Of a stretch of DNA of 64,000 bases, positions 48,882-60,477 are shown one piece after another. Positions within the stretch are counted from its first letter, which is position 1, and every line of letters starts with the position of its first letter. A program made the translations under genes and the position numbers. Location: the NCBI GenBank assembly GCA_021399445.1, contig JAJTUQ010000003.1, positions 2,914,001 through 2,978,000 on the forward strand. The letters are read 5' to 3'. The notes under the pieces were generated by a model, which searched no databases, was not told the DNA's origin, and saw only the letters and a program-made list of their open reading frames with translations. This DNA comes from Xylogone sp. PMI_703. Taxonomy: Eukaryota > Ascomycota > Leotiomycetes.

Positions 48882-49668
48882 ATGCCATCCGCAAGTACCC
48901 GTCGAGAAGATAGCAGAGAGCTTCTAATTCAAGTTGGCGAATTTGGCGAAACAGTTCACAAACGAGGCAGAAAAATGTTGGACAGCTTTTTGGATTTCGT
49001 GATACAGGACAATGTATTGGAAGTTGCTATGGGATTAATGTACGTGGCTCTCTCATCTAATTTCCCTTAGGTTGCCTTTTATACCCTGAGATTGGGTCGA
49101 AAAAAGCTAACATTCCATCACCATTTAGCCTTGCAGCAGGATTTACCACAATAGTAACTTCATTTGTATCAGACATCCTTCTACCTCCTATCTCACTCCT
49201 TCCGTTTATGTATAAGAATCTGGATGAGAAATTTGCGGTCATAAAGAAAGGGCCTCACTTCGAACGTCATGGTTACAATACACTTAAGCAAGCCCAAGAT
49301 GATGGCGCGGTTGTTATGGCATACGGGTACGTATCCATGTTACCTAATATTATTTGACTTTTTCTTGGCTGACATAAGTGGTATGAATTTACAGACAGTT
49401 TCTAAATAAGCTGCTTAACTTCATTGGCGTTGGACTTGCGCTCTATCTCATCGCGACTCTGTACGAGTACCTCTCTCATGATCCAGTTATCAAACATACC
49501 GTTAAGTGTAAATTCTGCAGAAAAAGAATTAGCGTGAAGGTAAAGAGTTCATCATCTGATTTTGGCTTATAAGCTCATAAGCTGCCAATGCTAACACTAT
49601 GATAGGCGTTGCGTTGTGTGAATTGCACAAGCTGGCAGGATGGGAGAGAGGAACACGTACAAACTTGA
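48882..49668 (+). CDS. Large-conductance mechanosensitive channel, MscL type
   Basis: MscL channels open under membrane tension to release solutes in hypo-osmotic shock; they are mostly bacterial but known in some fungi. Four exons, 48882-49039, 49129-49326, 49395-49539 and 49606-49668, encode 187 aa. The channel signature is clear: FLDFVIQDNVLEVAMGLILAAGF followed by TTIVTSFVSDILLPPIS (TM1). A periplasmic-type loop containing KKGPHFERHG follows, then FLNKLLNFIGVGLALYLIATLYEYL (TM2). The C-terminus carries C157-x2-C160 and C171-x2-C174, a four-cysteine ribbon interrupted by intron 3. Subcellular location is unknown; plasma or organelle membrane are both possible. Three introns at conserved-style sites exclude bacterial contamination. 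Confidence 0.9.
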
Positions 49669-50060
49669 ATTGCCTGCCAGATTTTGTATTCTGGGTGATT
49701 GAACTCACTACCCTGCTGTTGCCGTTTCTTGTCCGCACTGCCGGAGTTTTTATATACCCTTGCTGTTGGGGTTTCACGGCGTTTTGTTCTGAAAGTTGGC
49801 TGTTACTAAATGCGTGTTGGATTGACTTTTGATTACAGTAGCGGTGCCTTCATTTGCCATATAAGAAGCATAAATGCATGTTAGCTTTAGGAATTATCGT
49901 TTGATAGCATAACAGTTGTTATTTTATATAACATATCTTTGTCCAGGGATGATAGAGTAGGGTAACTATCTGCAAAAAGTCCGAGCATCATGACAACTAC
50001 AAGTTTTCAAGGATATCATTCAATTGACAAGAATATGGTAAATATTCATAGAGTCTGTTA
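49669..50060. other. Convergent 3' region, MscL/BET4
   Basis: About 390 AT-rich bases between convergent stops, holding both 3' UTRs. No gene seen. Confidence 0.4.
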
Positions 50061-51348
50061 TTATTCTCTATTGAATATCAAAGATTTCTCGATATCATCC
50101 CATTTACCAGCCCGTAAGGGGTCTAGCTCTCTCAGTTGGTCCAACCAAAGCTTCACTTCTTGCTTCTCATCTTCCCCGGGAGATCGGCCTTGCATTCGCC
50201 ATAGTGCTATGGTATATTCCACCAGTGCATTATAGATCCATTTGCAATCCTCCGCTCCGTCGAGCATATCCTTGACATTGACTAATTGGCGTGTGACATA
50301 TTCTATCCGATCTTCTGTAGTGAGGTTTGGCGTGATAGTTGCGTGTCCAACGTAGTCGGTCAACGTAGTCATAAGAAACTGTTGATAGAACCATAGTGAT
50401 TGATCCATTGGATCAGTCCATAGGGCCTGGTTCATGATATCGAACTCTACTGCCTTGTTAGTTGGCTCGAGTGATATCTAGACGCAAATACAGACCATTA
50501 TCTAAGAATTGTTTTCTTGTCTCATCATCCGCTTTTCTCTCATTAAGCAACCTGGGGATTAATTTGCTACGAGCATGCCAGGCTGAAAAATTAGAAAGAT
50601 TGATTCGTATCATCTTTGTTGTATATTCAAACTCTTGTTCAACCATGCTATGCCCTTCCAATTCTGGACCCTCAAGCTGAGATACTACAAGCCTTCTATA
50701 ACGCCATCCATGAAAGTTCCGACTATCTCGAGTTAACATTTTCCCAACTAGGCCGAGTTCTTGCTCCCAGAGCTTCTTCGCAATTGGAACATCCAACCGT
50801 TCCTTCGCTTGATCCAGCAGCCATAGTCTGTAGTTCCATATCCAATAGCATTTAGGATATTGCATAAGTAATGGTACCAAGAATTCAAGATCTGCTACTA
50901 TTAACTCAAGTGTTGTACCATTCTTCCCAGGATTCTGGGAGGGTGGGTTGAGAGGGGTCGCTGGCGAGGAAGATTTGGACGAGTCTTCGGAAGAGACTGT
51001 GATAGTGTCGGTCAGAGAAGAAGTCTGCGACTCCGTCGAGGGTAATGATGAATCCAATGGTTTGGAAAATAAGCCATATATTAGCAAGCGCCTGCGGATG
51101 TTCCATATTGTGTAGTATTCCGGGTTCTCTTTGAGTAGCTTTGAAGTGAGCTCGAGTACCTCTTTGGTGTACTGCTGTTCCGCAACCTGGAGTTGGCCAT
51201 TAGCCTAAGCTATCTGGCAATTTCTTGCGCCAGAAATACCTACCTTTTCTTCTATTAAGCTAACAAGCTCCCTATATTCCTTAATCCTCTTCAGCTCCTT
51301 CAGTCGTGTTTGTTCGGTTCTTTTCTCTGTGGTCAGAGGCCTCGGCAT
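50061..51348 (-). CDS. BET4: Rab geranylgeranyltransferase alpha subunit
   Basis: With the Bet2 beta subunit it geranylgeranylates Rab GTPases, enabling membrane attachment. Three exons, 51348-51244, 51186-50496 and 50446-50061, encode 393 aa. Protein-prenyltransferase alpha repeats are visible: NPEYYTIWNIRRRLL, YPKCYWIWNYRLWLLDQ, DSRNFHGWRYRRLVV, NLSNFSAWHARSKLIPRL and DPMDQSLWFYQQFLM. The final intron (50495-50447) starts GTCTGT, an uncommon donor. Removing it gives FLDNEFDIMNQALWTDP, which fits the family. Without splicing the protein would end early at 50458. The gene diverges from the AMA1-like gene. Confidence 0.92.
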
Positions 51349-51893
51349 ACCATGCTAGCCACTATCAGCTGCAAGCTTTTGGAGCAGGATATTTGGTCCA
51401 TACGCTTGCCATATTGGCAATGTGTCGCTGTCCATACCACGGCTGACAGCCCGAAGTTGTTTCTGCTTGTGTTAAAGCTACAGGAAGTCGCGAGCGACTT
51501 GTAATCGATTAAGCGACCCTTCAAAATAGACGTCATGCAACCCCTCCAAATCCTCTCTTAAACATAAACATCTCTCTGATGTCCCCTGGGCATTATGAAC
51601 AATTGACTAATCTATCAGCATAGATAATGCCAGCCAGAGCAGCAAGACATGAAATCTTATCCAGTCTCTACTGATTCTTAATGGCTTTGCTTCTCTCTTG
51701 ACTAGCAAGCCTGGGTTATCCACTTTCGTTATCCTGATAATAGAAGCATCAAGTCCAATGAGCCCTGGACTTACTTTCAAGAATCCTTATTTCTCTTTAA
51801 GATAACATTCCTTTGGGATTCTTTGACAATCATTTGGCTTAGAAAGGTTACTAGTATACATTTTCTAAAATTACTCTCTTTACTGTCCACAGG
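51349..51893. promoter_or_regulatory. Divergent BET4/AMA1 promoter
   Basis: About 545 bp between two divergent starts. I found no distinct conserved element; short pyrimidine tracts lie close to the AMA1-side start. Confidence 0.35.
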
Positions 51894-54370
51894 ATGTCAT
51901 CCACTGATTCCACTCGATATCTCTCACTGAAAATGAAGAGGCTTTTTACTTCTTCTTCAGATTGCTCATCTTTCTATTGTATTTCCTTTCCATCAATGAA
52001 TGAACCTATCCATGGTAAGTGTTATTGTTTCTATGTAAAGAGAAAGCGTTCAAATTCGACTGTTTTCTAGACGACGGCCTTTCAGCAGATCAGGATAGAA
52101 GGTTAGGCACAATGCTTAATGGAGTGCATACAAAGCCCGATTCAAAAACCCAAGGAATACAAAGCAAAAATAAGTACTTTCAAGGACCTTCACCACGCAT
52201 GCTACCTCTTAGCCCCAAAACTCCATCGCTCCCTCGAAATCCGGACCGATGGTTACCCTGTCAAAGGCCAGCACTGTGTTCCCCAGCCGAAAGTTATCGC
52301 ATGAATAAAGACCCTCTCACACTCTCTCCTCAAGAGAGAATTGTGCGTGACCAAGTAGCGAGCAGTGACCCATTTGGTCCAGTTGGCCAAGGTCTGCGTC
52401 GGCCCAGCTATCCACTTGGTAAGACCTTTTTTTACAAGTCTCGATGAAGGTGGTATATTATTTGCTAAGACAATGAATGACCGCGACAATATGGTGCTGA
52501 CCAAGATCATAGATGAGACGTTACTCGATAGTGGGCGCAAAGTAAGTATGACTGAAATCGAAGTTTGATTTGTAGATTCTTGTCCTATAGCGGCTCCGCC
52601 AGACCACCATATTTTAGGACTTTGACAATTTGGTGGTAACATACTACATAGGTTAGCATTGGTAGCATCTGGACAGTCGGCGGACTTGCCCCCGCATGCC
52701 ACAATGTTGGAAACAGTAAACATAATAAGGCTCCTTTTTATACCGCGCCATTTTACGCTTCATACCTTACGTCTATAGAAGAGAAAGAAAGACACGAGGC
52801 TCGACTAGGAGCTGCACTCAGTATTGACAGGGTTAGAAGAATCCTTGAATTTTCCGCACCTGGTCGACTGTCTTACGATGCAGACCGGGTATGGTGGACA
52901 AAATCTTTTTGGAATGGTACTGAGTGGATCGGCGGGACAGCGAAGCCCAGTAGGTGCATCGTCTCGTTTCTGTCGTATCTTTTGATTATGACCGATAGAA
53001 TTGACTATAGAATCTCTAGCTACACGTCACTATATACAGCTAGCTCCATTTAAGTAAGTTGATCCGGACACCTTATATTATCACTGCTAACTCCCTGCAG
53101 AATTCTTGATGCTCCGGATCTCCGATCTGATTTTTATTGTACGCTGCTCGCATATTCTTCTTCTTGCCAGACAATTGCAGTCGGACTGGGCCCGACTGTG
53201 TACGGATGGTCAGAATCAACGAAGGCATTCCTATTGGAGAATCCAGTACTTGGCGACTCATGGCCAACCTCACTTGCATTTTCGTCTGACGAAGGAGGTA
53301 AATGCATCCTTGCGTGCGGCCGATCTGATGGATCATTGAGATTGAGATCTATCTATGAGTCCACGTATCCTCGTTTCACCATCCTCCATCCATATCCTAT
53401 TGCTATTGTCGCTTGGAAGCCAACGTTGACGATGAGATGCTCTCGGAATCCATCTATGGAGGGAGTGGCCGTCGCAAACGAAACTCTTCTCGCTGGTGAT
53501 GATGATGGGAACGTATTTGTTTATTTCGTTGAATGGCCAACGGTTCAGGAAGTTGCCAAGTATCGCTGGTCAGGAGCAATGACTTTGATCGCAAGGATTA
53601 AAACCCATTCCTTAAAGATTTGTTGTCTCTCTTGGTCTCAAGATGGGACAATGTTCGCCACTGGTGGTAATGACGATATCTGTTGCTTGTATGATTCATA
53701 CGTTATCACTCTGCCCAGTTATGCGGAGAATGAAAAGGTCTTCTTTGCCAAGTTCCCGATAGCAGATGACCAAGTGCATACTCTTGAAGCCAACGAAAGC
53801 TTTAGGGGATTTATACCCTGCATAGAGAAATATTGTTGGGAACATAACGCAGCGGTAAAAGCTATTGCATTTTGTCCCTGGAATAAAACTCTTGTTGCTA
53901 CAGGTGCGGGAAACGGCGATAGATGCATACGTTTCTTTGACGCTACTTCAGGGGCTTGCCTTGCTATGATCGACGTTTCCGCTCAGGTAACATCTCTTAT
54001 TTGGTCTACCAGCCAACGAGAAATTGCAGCGACGTTCGGTTTTGGAGCCCAAGGAAATCCTTTCAAGGTTGCGACCTTTTCTTGGCCGGAATGTAAACTG
54101 GTTTACGGAGTCCCAGAAAGCGGCGAAGACAGAGCACTCTACGCGGTACCATATTCCAGTGCGCCGTATAACGGTTTTAAGCAAAGTAAGGATCGGAGAA
54201 AAGATTGTGATGGTGAAGAGTGTATTGTAGTAGCTTCGGATGATGAAAGCATTAAGTTTTATCAGGTTTGGCCTGCAAGTGGAAGATCGATACCAAGGAG
54301 CCTCGTCGGCGGAAGTGGTATTCTAAGGGGAACGGATGAAATTGATGCAGAATGTGACATGATTCGATAG
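51894..54370 (+). CDS. AMA1: Ama1-like meiotic APC/C activator (Cdc20/Fizzy family)
   Basis: It recruits substrates to the anaphase-promoting complex; Ama1 members act in meiosis and sporulation. Six exons, 51894-52014, 52071-52418, 52513-52541, 52652-52949, 53011-53053 and 53101-54370, encode 702 aa. A degenerate C-box, DRWLPCQR, begins at residue 99 (canonical DRFIPxR). The VSIGSIWTVGG segment is typical of fungal Ama1 proteins. The WD40 propeller begins KILDAPDLRSDFYCTLLAY and includes KICCLSWSQDGTMFATGGND and VKAIAFCPWNKTLVATGAG. The protein ends in Met-Ile-Arg, giving the C-terminal IR tail that docks on APC/C TPR subunits. Start choice is uncertain: in-frame ATGs also occur at residues 14 and 35. 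A 29-nt exon is needed to keep frame. Confidence 0.87.
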
Positions 54371-54495
54371 GTTGTTCGAAGCCGGTATATCTATCCTTAT
54401 GCTTTAGATATCGTTAAGATGGAGATTAATTAATAGATGCTTCAATACTTCGGGACATCCACAGCTACCACTATTCCATCTGTATTTTTCGACAG

Positions 54496-55959
54496 TTATT
54501 TCAGTGTCCTGCACCAAGGTCTACCCCTCTCAACCTGCCAGTTGCATAGCCAGACTTCCATCGCCATACCAATAAACCCGGCAATGCATATTCCGCCACT
54601 GTCACTCACACTTGTAGCTCCGAGGCTGAACTCCCTGTCTTCTTCAGGGATATTTTCCAGAATCTCCGAAAAAGTATTGACGTATACGGCACCGCCAAGT
54701 AAACCCTCCCAGAAGATGACCAACAATACTAGATATACGCTCGGTATCCAATTCCATAACGCTTGGGTTGTTAACAGAAACAAGTTTCCCATTTGCAGCA
54801 TCGAGGGTAGGTAAAGATTATGGATGCGGACGAACGGTGTGGATGATCGCGCGATGAAGACGCCGATTTGGTAGAGGAAGTTGTAAAAAGGGTAGAAGGA
54901 ACGATAGTTGCTGAATGGCGACGAGGGGAGAGGGAAGAGAAGGGTTGGGGCCACGCCTTGATTTATCGTGTACTCGCCTATGTACACTAGCAGGAGGGGA
55001 AGCATATAAGGGAAAAAGAGCGATCGAGCGCGGCGGAGGTTGGACATTAGGGTTGGCTTTGGTATAGCTCTAGAGTTGTGGTGCGTAGGAGAAGATGGAC
55101 GTGGGGAGTATGATCTATATGCTTCGGACACTGTTGAGGGGCCCGGAGCAAGAAGGCTTGAAGCAGCAGAGGAAGGTGGTATATCCCCGATATTTTCATC
55201 ATCGATTTCTGTTGATGGGATGTCCTGGTACCCTTTACTTTGAGCAAGGTAAAGGTGCCTTTTGGGAAGTACAATGAAGAAACTGAAGAGCATAATTCCC
55301 GGAAGGAATGCAGATGCAAGTAAGCTGTTTTTCACACTAAATCCTATCGTAGTGGTAAGTAGGACGTATAATCCAGCGCCTGCAAGCCCAGCTCCACCGG
55401 TGCCACTTCCCCACGCTGCAAGGCTGAAGTGTCCGTAGTAATGTGTCAGTCCAAGGAAGCTCAATTCGCCGCCTCCACTGCTAAGACTCGCAAGTATAAC
55501 ACCGAATAGCTTTGTGGCGATTGCCCCTGCATCTTCATCTGGTGTAAGGGCTACGAGAAGCATTCCACCTGACGAGAGCGCCACAAAGATAAGAATTCGA
55601 ACCGCATAGGGGATTTTGTGGATGAAGTATGGGGCAACAAGTTTTGTTAGAAATGAGGGCACTACATCAGCTAACAGAACAACTCCTTTGGGGACGGACG
55701 GGCCAACGAGGTCAAGGGCAGCGGACAGGATTATGACATAAAGAACATTGTTTATAAGACCTAAGATATATCAGCATCTATCAAAAGTTGATGAAGAGGG
55801 ATAGAGAAAACCAGGCGCACCAAATAACCAAAATGCTACTAGAACTGACATGTCTGCCCCTTGAAAGACGCCCCGTAGCCGTGCCTTATATATTGCCCAA
55901 GAGGATCCCGGGGTGCCGGGAAGCGGGAGGAGCCCCGATGCTGAAGCAGACCTCTCCAT
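54496..55959 (-). CDS. BTN1: Battenin/CLN3-family vacuolar membrane protein
   Basis: Btn1 is a polytopic vacuolar/endosomal membrane protein influencing vacuolar pH and basic-amino-acid homeostasis; its human relative is CLN3. Two exons, 55959-55821 and 55760-54496, encode 467 aa. The gene shows [20 protein letters not shown] at the first transmembrane span, followed by a chain of hydrophobic spans. [54 protein letters not shown] and [16 protein letters not shown] are hallmark family stretches. A long Ser/Pro-rich loop lies in the middle. It converges on the AMA1-like gene with 125 bp between stops. Confidence 0.95.
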
Positions 55960-57108
55960 GATATTTTTCGAATTCCTTGCATAAAATTCTATCGCAGATA
56001 AACCCTCTTTCAAAATGAATATATTGCAGAATATGGTAGGTAATATATGTGGAATATCCAAATATGTTGAACTGGTGTGAATGTCTCCTTTGGACCTAGA
56101 GCTACTTCCATTCAGATCTGTTCAGCAAGTGCATTCCCGATATCCTTATATTATATGAGATAGCCGTAGCTCTGCGGATGCGCCAAAGACCGGGTCCTCC
56201 ACACTGTTTGTGGTATCACCAGTTGGTAGCCGGGCGAGTCTTCGGGAGGCTACTCATACGAAGCAGAGACGGAAACAAGGTTTCTCAAGCCGGCTCGATA
56301 AGGCGGCTATTCCGACGCAGGTACCGCACGACGCGGGATATCGTAGTTGTCCGTTGCCACTTTCAATCTCCTCCTTTGCCACTTGCTCCTCCTCTCTCTC
56401 CGGTCGAGGTCGTATCGAGAGAGTGGGCGGTTATAGTCGTCTATCGTGCGCGCGTGTATTAAGTGATGACGACGTTTGCCGCGTTGCGAAAGCGAGAGCT
56501 CTCGGGCAGCTTTCCCCGTGTCCCAAATAAGCTCAGGCGCTAGGCGTGTGGCTAGTGCCGATTACGGTCATGGGGGTTGAAATGCAAGTGCCTTTCTCAG
56601 CGACGCTAACGGCGCTAATGCAGATGTTGTGCCCCAGGATGTCAGTGATGCCGCAAATCTGCAAGCGCGTGCCGTTGTCCTGCTCCCATGCCGGCGACCA
56701 TCCATTTCTGGCAGCATGTGCAAACTTCAACTTCCTCCATCCACCACCTCAACGACAACCGCATACCCTCTTGCACGGGCGCATCTGCCACCGACCGCTA
56801 TTATAAAAGTGCACCAACGTCGGCTCTGATTCCCTACTGCAGTGATGGTCCTGTTGATGCGCGTGTAGTCGGACTTTCTGTTGTGTGCGTTGTCCCCATC
56901 TGCTCTCCGCCTTTTGAGCTTGGGCTAGCTCTCTACAAGCTCCTGCACATTATAGATCTCAAAGCTGACATGCAACAAGTTTCGAGCTCTTTATTACCCG
57001 GCGTTTGAGAGCTGGAAACCAGGGTAACACCTCGACCGCGCAGTTTCGCGTAAAATTCTCCTGGGTGGACAACAACGATCCAGTAGAGTATCGCTGCTTC
57101 TCAGCACT
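55960..57108. promoter_or_regulatory. Divergent BTN1/RXT3 spacer
   Basis: About 1.15 kb holding the divergent promoters. The centre (56170-56470) is GC-rich and carries only overlapping short frames. I see no gene in it. Confidence 0.4.
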
Positions 57109-60100
57109 ATGGATCCAAGAAGACAATATCCGTATTCGCGGGATACTACGTCATCTTATGGGCGTAATCCTCTGCATCCATCTTCCACCCAATCTTCGTA
57201 TCCCCCGTCATCGCATCCTCAGAACTCACCAACTTATACCGAACACCAACGTCGACCCTCGGACCCATCATACTATCAGCAGCCACAAAGGTCTTATGGT
57301 TCGGAAGCTGGAGGCCAGGGACATTCACGCCACCAGAGTGCTTCATCGATAGGTCACGTATCGAATCGTATGCCTCCTCCTTCATCACCGCAGGAACGAT
57401 CCCTTCAGCACTCCCCACGACACGAGTCACAGTCCTATGGACCCCCTCCTCCACGCGCTCCGCCTGTATCTGTTGGGCCGCCAACGGCATTTCCTTCTGG
57501 CCGAGAACTGCCATCTCTCCCAGGGATAAGACCACCAAATAATAGTGGAAGCAGTATGTCAATATCGTCTATGCTTGGTGGTCCGCCAGCAACGAGAGAA
57601 CAACCCCCGACACAATATGCCTCGCCAGTAAGTACGACTGCTCAGGCGAATGTCTTATTCCCAGGGCCAAACCATGCATCTCCTCGTACAAACACCGCAA
57701 GCTCTGATTACACTCCGTTTCGACGCCCTCAAACCCCTGAACATCAAAGACAATATGGTAGCAGGGATAATCGAGTCAACTCAGCCGGCTCTCCACATGG
57801 TGCACATTTTGCAAGCCCGGAGACACATCAATATAATACTCCTCAGCAATATAGAGAAAGGACAGCTCAAGGACAAGTGGTCTCGATAGCTGACGACAGG
57901 AGGGATGCCGGCCCTATTCGAGTGCCGAACACATCTATTCCCCCACGACCCAATAGCCAACCAGCATTTAATGGTCCTCAATCGCGCTTAACTGATACAT
58001 CCCGAGGGCCGATTCATAGTGATTCTTTTGGTAGGAGAGTAGAAAGCACCGGCCGGCCTCCAGAACGTTCAGGTAGGAATGATGGGCCATATCAGCGACC
58101 ATCGACTTTCCCTGAAAGACAGGATCTGGAACCCGCTTTTGCTTACGCTGAGCGGGAGAGATTGGAAAGAGAGACTATTCAAAGAGAACGAGAAGAACGA
58201 GAGAGGATGGATCGTTCTGCTAGTGTACATCAAGAGTATCCGCATCAAATGACCCAACGAAACCCTCAGAATAGTTACAATAGACCACCTGAGCCGCGGG
58301 AACAACCCGCATGGATGCGCTCCGGGTATGAACATCAACGACCGAATACAGCTTCGGAACGGAGGATCCAAGAGCAGGCATCACGTATGAATGGACACGA
58401 ATACAGTACTCCTAATAGACAGTATTCTGGCCCACCAACTTATTCATCGAATGATTCTCGCCACCCCCCAAGTCTGCAACCGTCCTCCATGCCATCACAA
58501 CATGTCTCTCCGCCGACCTCACATCTCGAGTCTTCCATTCAGGAACGTGAACGTCAGCGTTTGGCGCAGCTGCAACAGCAACAGCAGAGCCAACAGCTGC
58601 AGCAGTCTCTATATAGTACATCCCGCCCCAATGGGCAGTACCAGCCGCAAGAATCGCCTACTAGGAGAACTGCGGAAGATTCCCAACAGATGCAACAGCG
58701 TGGTTTCCTGGGAGTGCAAGAAATTAACCGAAAAGGGCGTGCTTCACCGCTTCCCCAAGCAGTCCAAGGCGCACAGCCCCAGCCAGGTGTTCCCGGTGGT
58801 GAGCCCGGCATCAAGAGTGAGTTTGGAAGGATGTTTTCCGGAATCGGCAGTGGAGTCGGTAGTTCTCTGAGCATCTCCAGTCCCAGCACTGCTAGTGCAC
58901 AAGGACTCCCGTTTTCAACTTCTTCTCAGCTACGTCGTGATGATCTAGATGGTCTAGTATCTCAAGATTCACCAACAGAAAGAAATGGTGGGCATGGCCT
59001 TGCACGTACATCGTCTAGAGGCGGGGGCGTAAGACGCAGAAAGCTTAAGGAAGAGGACGGCAAAGGAGATGATGAGAGCAGCAACGGGCGACTAACGCCT
59101 AGCAGTCGGGCGAAGCGTACTAAGCTTCATCACCATCATCAGGGTCACCATCACCATCAGTATGTCTCTTTGCTTCAATCTCCAGTCAAGGAACTTAACT
59201 CACAAATTAGTCACCACCACCATCATCATCGGCCAGAAGGTCCCGAAGATGGACTATCTCCATTGCAAGGTGCCATCCAGTCCTTGAAAAATGTTAAAGC
59301 ATCCCCGGGTTCTCCCCCTCATCCAGATACGGCTACTCCTATCCTACACCATCACCATATACCTAGGCACCACCATCATGTGATTACCCCTGTGAAGCCT
59401 ACGGAGCCCGTAAACCAAGTCATTCCACTACCGAAAACAACTATTCGTTCCCAAGCAGTTCTTGACTCCGTCAAGCATCTATCCCGACACCATCTTGGTC
59501 ATGGGTACTATCAGGCTCTTCTTAAGCCTAGAGGCATCCCATCACCTGGTCGCTCTCTTCATGAATCGCGTGGTTTCGCTAGTACATCTCTTCCCCTTCC
59601 AAGATTTGAAGGGCAAGAAAATTGTACTTTCACCATCAAGGTGCCTCACATTTATCTCTCCGCGACTTCCAGAGAAGAAATTACCGCACGCCGAGGCGTG
59701 TGGGGTACGGATATATATACCGATGACTCCGATATTGTCGCCGCCTGTATTCACCAAGGCTGGTTCCGGGGCGAGTGGCCTGAAGATGTTGATGTTAGTC
59801 TTTTAGGCCTGGAGCTGGATGATGGCTCCTCAGACAACAATACCACAAAGAGCCCTCCGAAAACGGAGGGTGAAGTGATGCTAACCTCCCCTCCCGCGAA
59901 AGGACCAATGCCGGTCCCCCCATTGCTAGATCTACACGTCACGGTGCTCATTCTCCCGGCTCTGGAGAAATACTCTAGTACGACAAGGTTCGGCATGCGA
60001 TCTCGTGAGTGGGGTGGTAAGCATGACGGTTGGACCAGTACCCATGACGGGCTCAGCTTTATGATTATGAGTATCAAGTGGGTCAATGGTGTTGACAGCA

Positions 60101-60477
60101 ATGTGTCCCGAAGTGGTCTCTCGAGAAGGATGGAGCTTGAAGATGCGGAGTTGAAAGCGGAAGAAGTATGGAGGGATTTGATTGTCAATGGAAACGGCAA
60201 GGTCAATGGATACAGTAATGGGTTTAAAGAAAGTTTTGTCAGAGGCGAAAGTGTTCCGGAGCTTGAAGCAGTGTTGGATCCCAATGGGAACATTAAGAGT
60301 TTAGGCATGAAAAGTTGGTGGAAGAAGGAAAAGAAAGGGAAGACCCAAGAAGAGGCGAAAACAACCACGGACGCGACCATGAACAATAGCGCAGACGTAT
60401 CTGAGAATGCGGATCATATAATGGATGAATCTGCTAAAGAGCCGGTCACGAATAATGTACCCGTTTCGGTAGCATGA
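57109..60477 (+). CDS. RXT3: Rxt3, subunit of the Rpd3L histone deacetylase complex
   Basis: Rxt3 is a non-catalytic component of the large Rpd3 (class I HDAC) complex. A single 1122-codon exon carries a long disordered N-terminal part rich in Ser, Pro, Gln and Arg (about residues 1-830). It includes a Gln-rich coil (RLAQLQQQQQSQQLQQ) and basic nuclear-localisation-like stretches (RRRKLKEEDGK, RAKRTKLHHHH). The Rxt3 domain spans about residues 837-995: FTIKVPHIYLSATSREEITA, GVWGTDIYTDDSDIVAACIH, GWFRGEWPEDVDV and GMRSREWGGKHDGWTSTHDG. Several histidine runs lie between residues 670 and 770. No intron was needed to keep the frame open. Confidence 0.9.
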   Translation: MDPRRQYPYSRDTTSSYGRNPLHPSSTQSSYPPSSHPQNSPTYTEHQRRPSDPSYYQQPQRSYGSEAGGQGHSRHQSASSIGHVSNRMPPPSSPQERSLQHSPRHESQSYGPPPPRAPPVSVGPPTAFPSGRELPSLPGIRPPNNSGSSMSISSMLGGPPATREQPPTQYASPVSTTAQANVLFPGPNHASPRTNTASSDYTPFRRPQTPEHQRQYGSRDNRVNSAGSPHGAHFASPETHQYNTPQQYRERTAQGQVVSIADDRRDAGPIRVPNTSIPPRPNSQPAFNGPQSRLTDTSRGPIHSDSFGRRVESTGRPPERSGRNDGPYQRPSTFPERQDLEPAFAYAERERLERETIQREREERERMDRSASVHQEYPHQMTQRNPQNSYNRPPEPREQPAWMRSGYEHQRPNTASERRIQEQASRMNGHEYSTPNRQYSGPPTYSSNDSRHPPSLQPSSMPSQHVSPPTSHLESSIQERERQRLAQLQQQQQSQQLQQSLYSTSRPNGQYQPQESPTRRTAEDSQQMQQRGFLGVQEINRKGRASPLPQAVQGAQPQPGVPGGEPGIKSEFGRMFSGIGSGVGSSLSISSPSTASAQGLPFSTSSQLRRDDLDGLVSQDSPTERNGGHGLARTSSRGGGVRRRKLKEEDGKGDDESSNGRLTPSSRAKRTKLHHHHQGHHHHQYVSLLQSPVKELNSQISHHHHHHRPEGPEDGLSPLQGAIQSLKNVKASPGSPPHPDTATPILHHHHIPRHHHHVITPVKPTEPVNQVIPLPKTTIRSQAVLDSVKHLSRHHLGHGYYQALLKPRGIPSPGRSLHESRGFASTSLPLPRFEGQENCTFTIKVPHIYLSATSREEITARRGVWGTDIYTDDSDIVAACIHQGWFRGEWPEDVDVSLLGLELDDGSSDNNTTKSPPKTEGEVMLTSPPAKGPMPVPPLLDLHVTVLILPALEKYSSTTRFGMRSREWGGKHDGWTSTHDGLSFMIMSIKWVNGVDSNVSRSGLSRRMELEDAELKAEEVWRDLIVNGNGKVNGYSNGFKESFVRGESVPELEAVLDPNGNIKSLGMKSWWKKEKKGKTQEEAKTTTDATMNNSADVSENADHIMDESAKEPVTNNVPVSVA

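Noticed and set aside
52419..52469. 51-nt intron ending at TTGCTAAG in the Ama1-like gene
   Set aside because: It would bring an immediate in-frame TGA; the 94-nt intron ending at CATAG (52512) keeps frame and has a CTGAC branch-like site.
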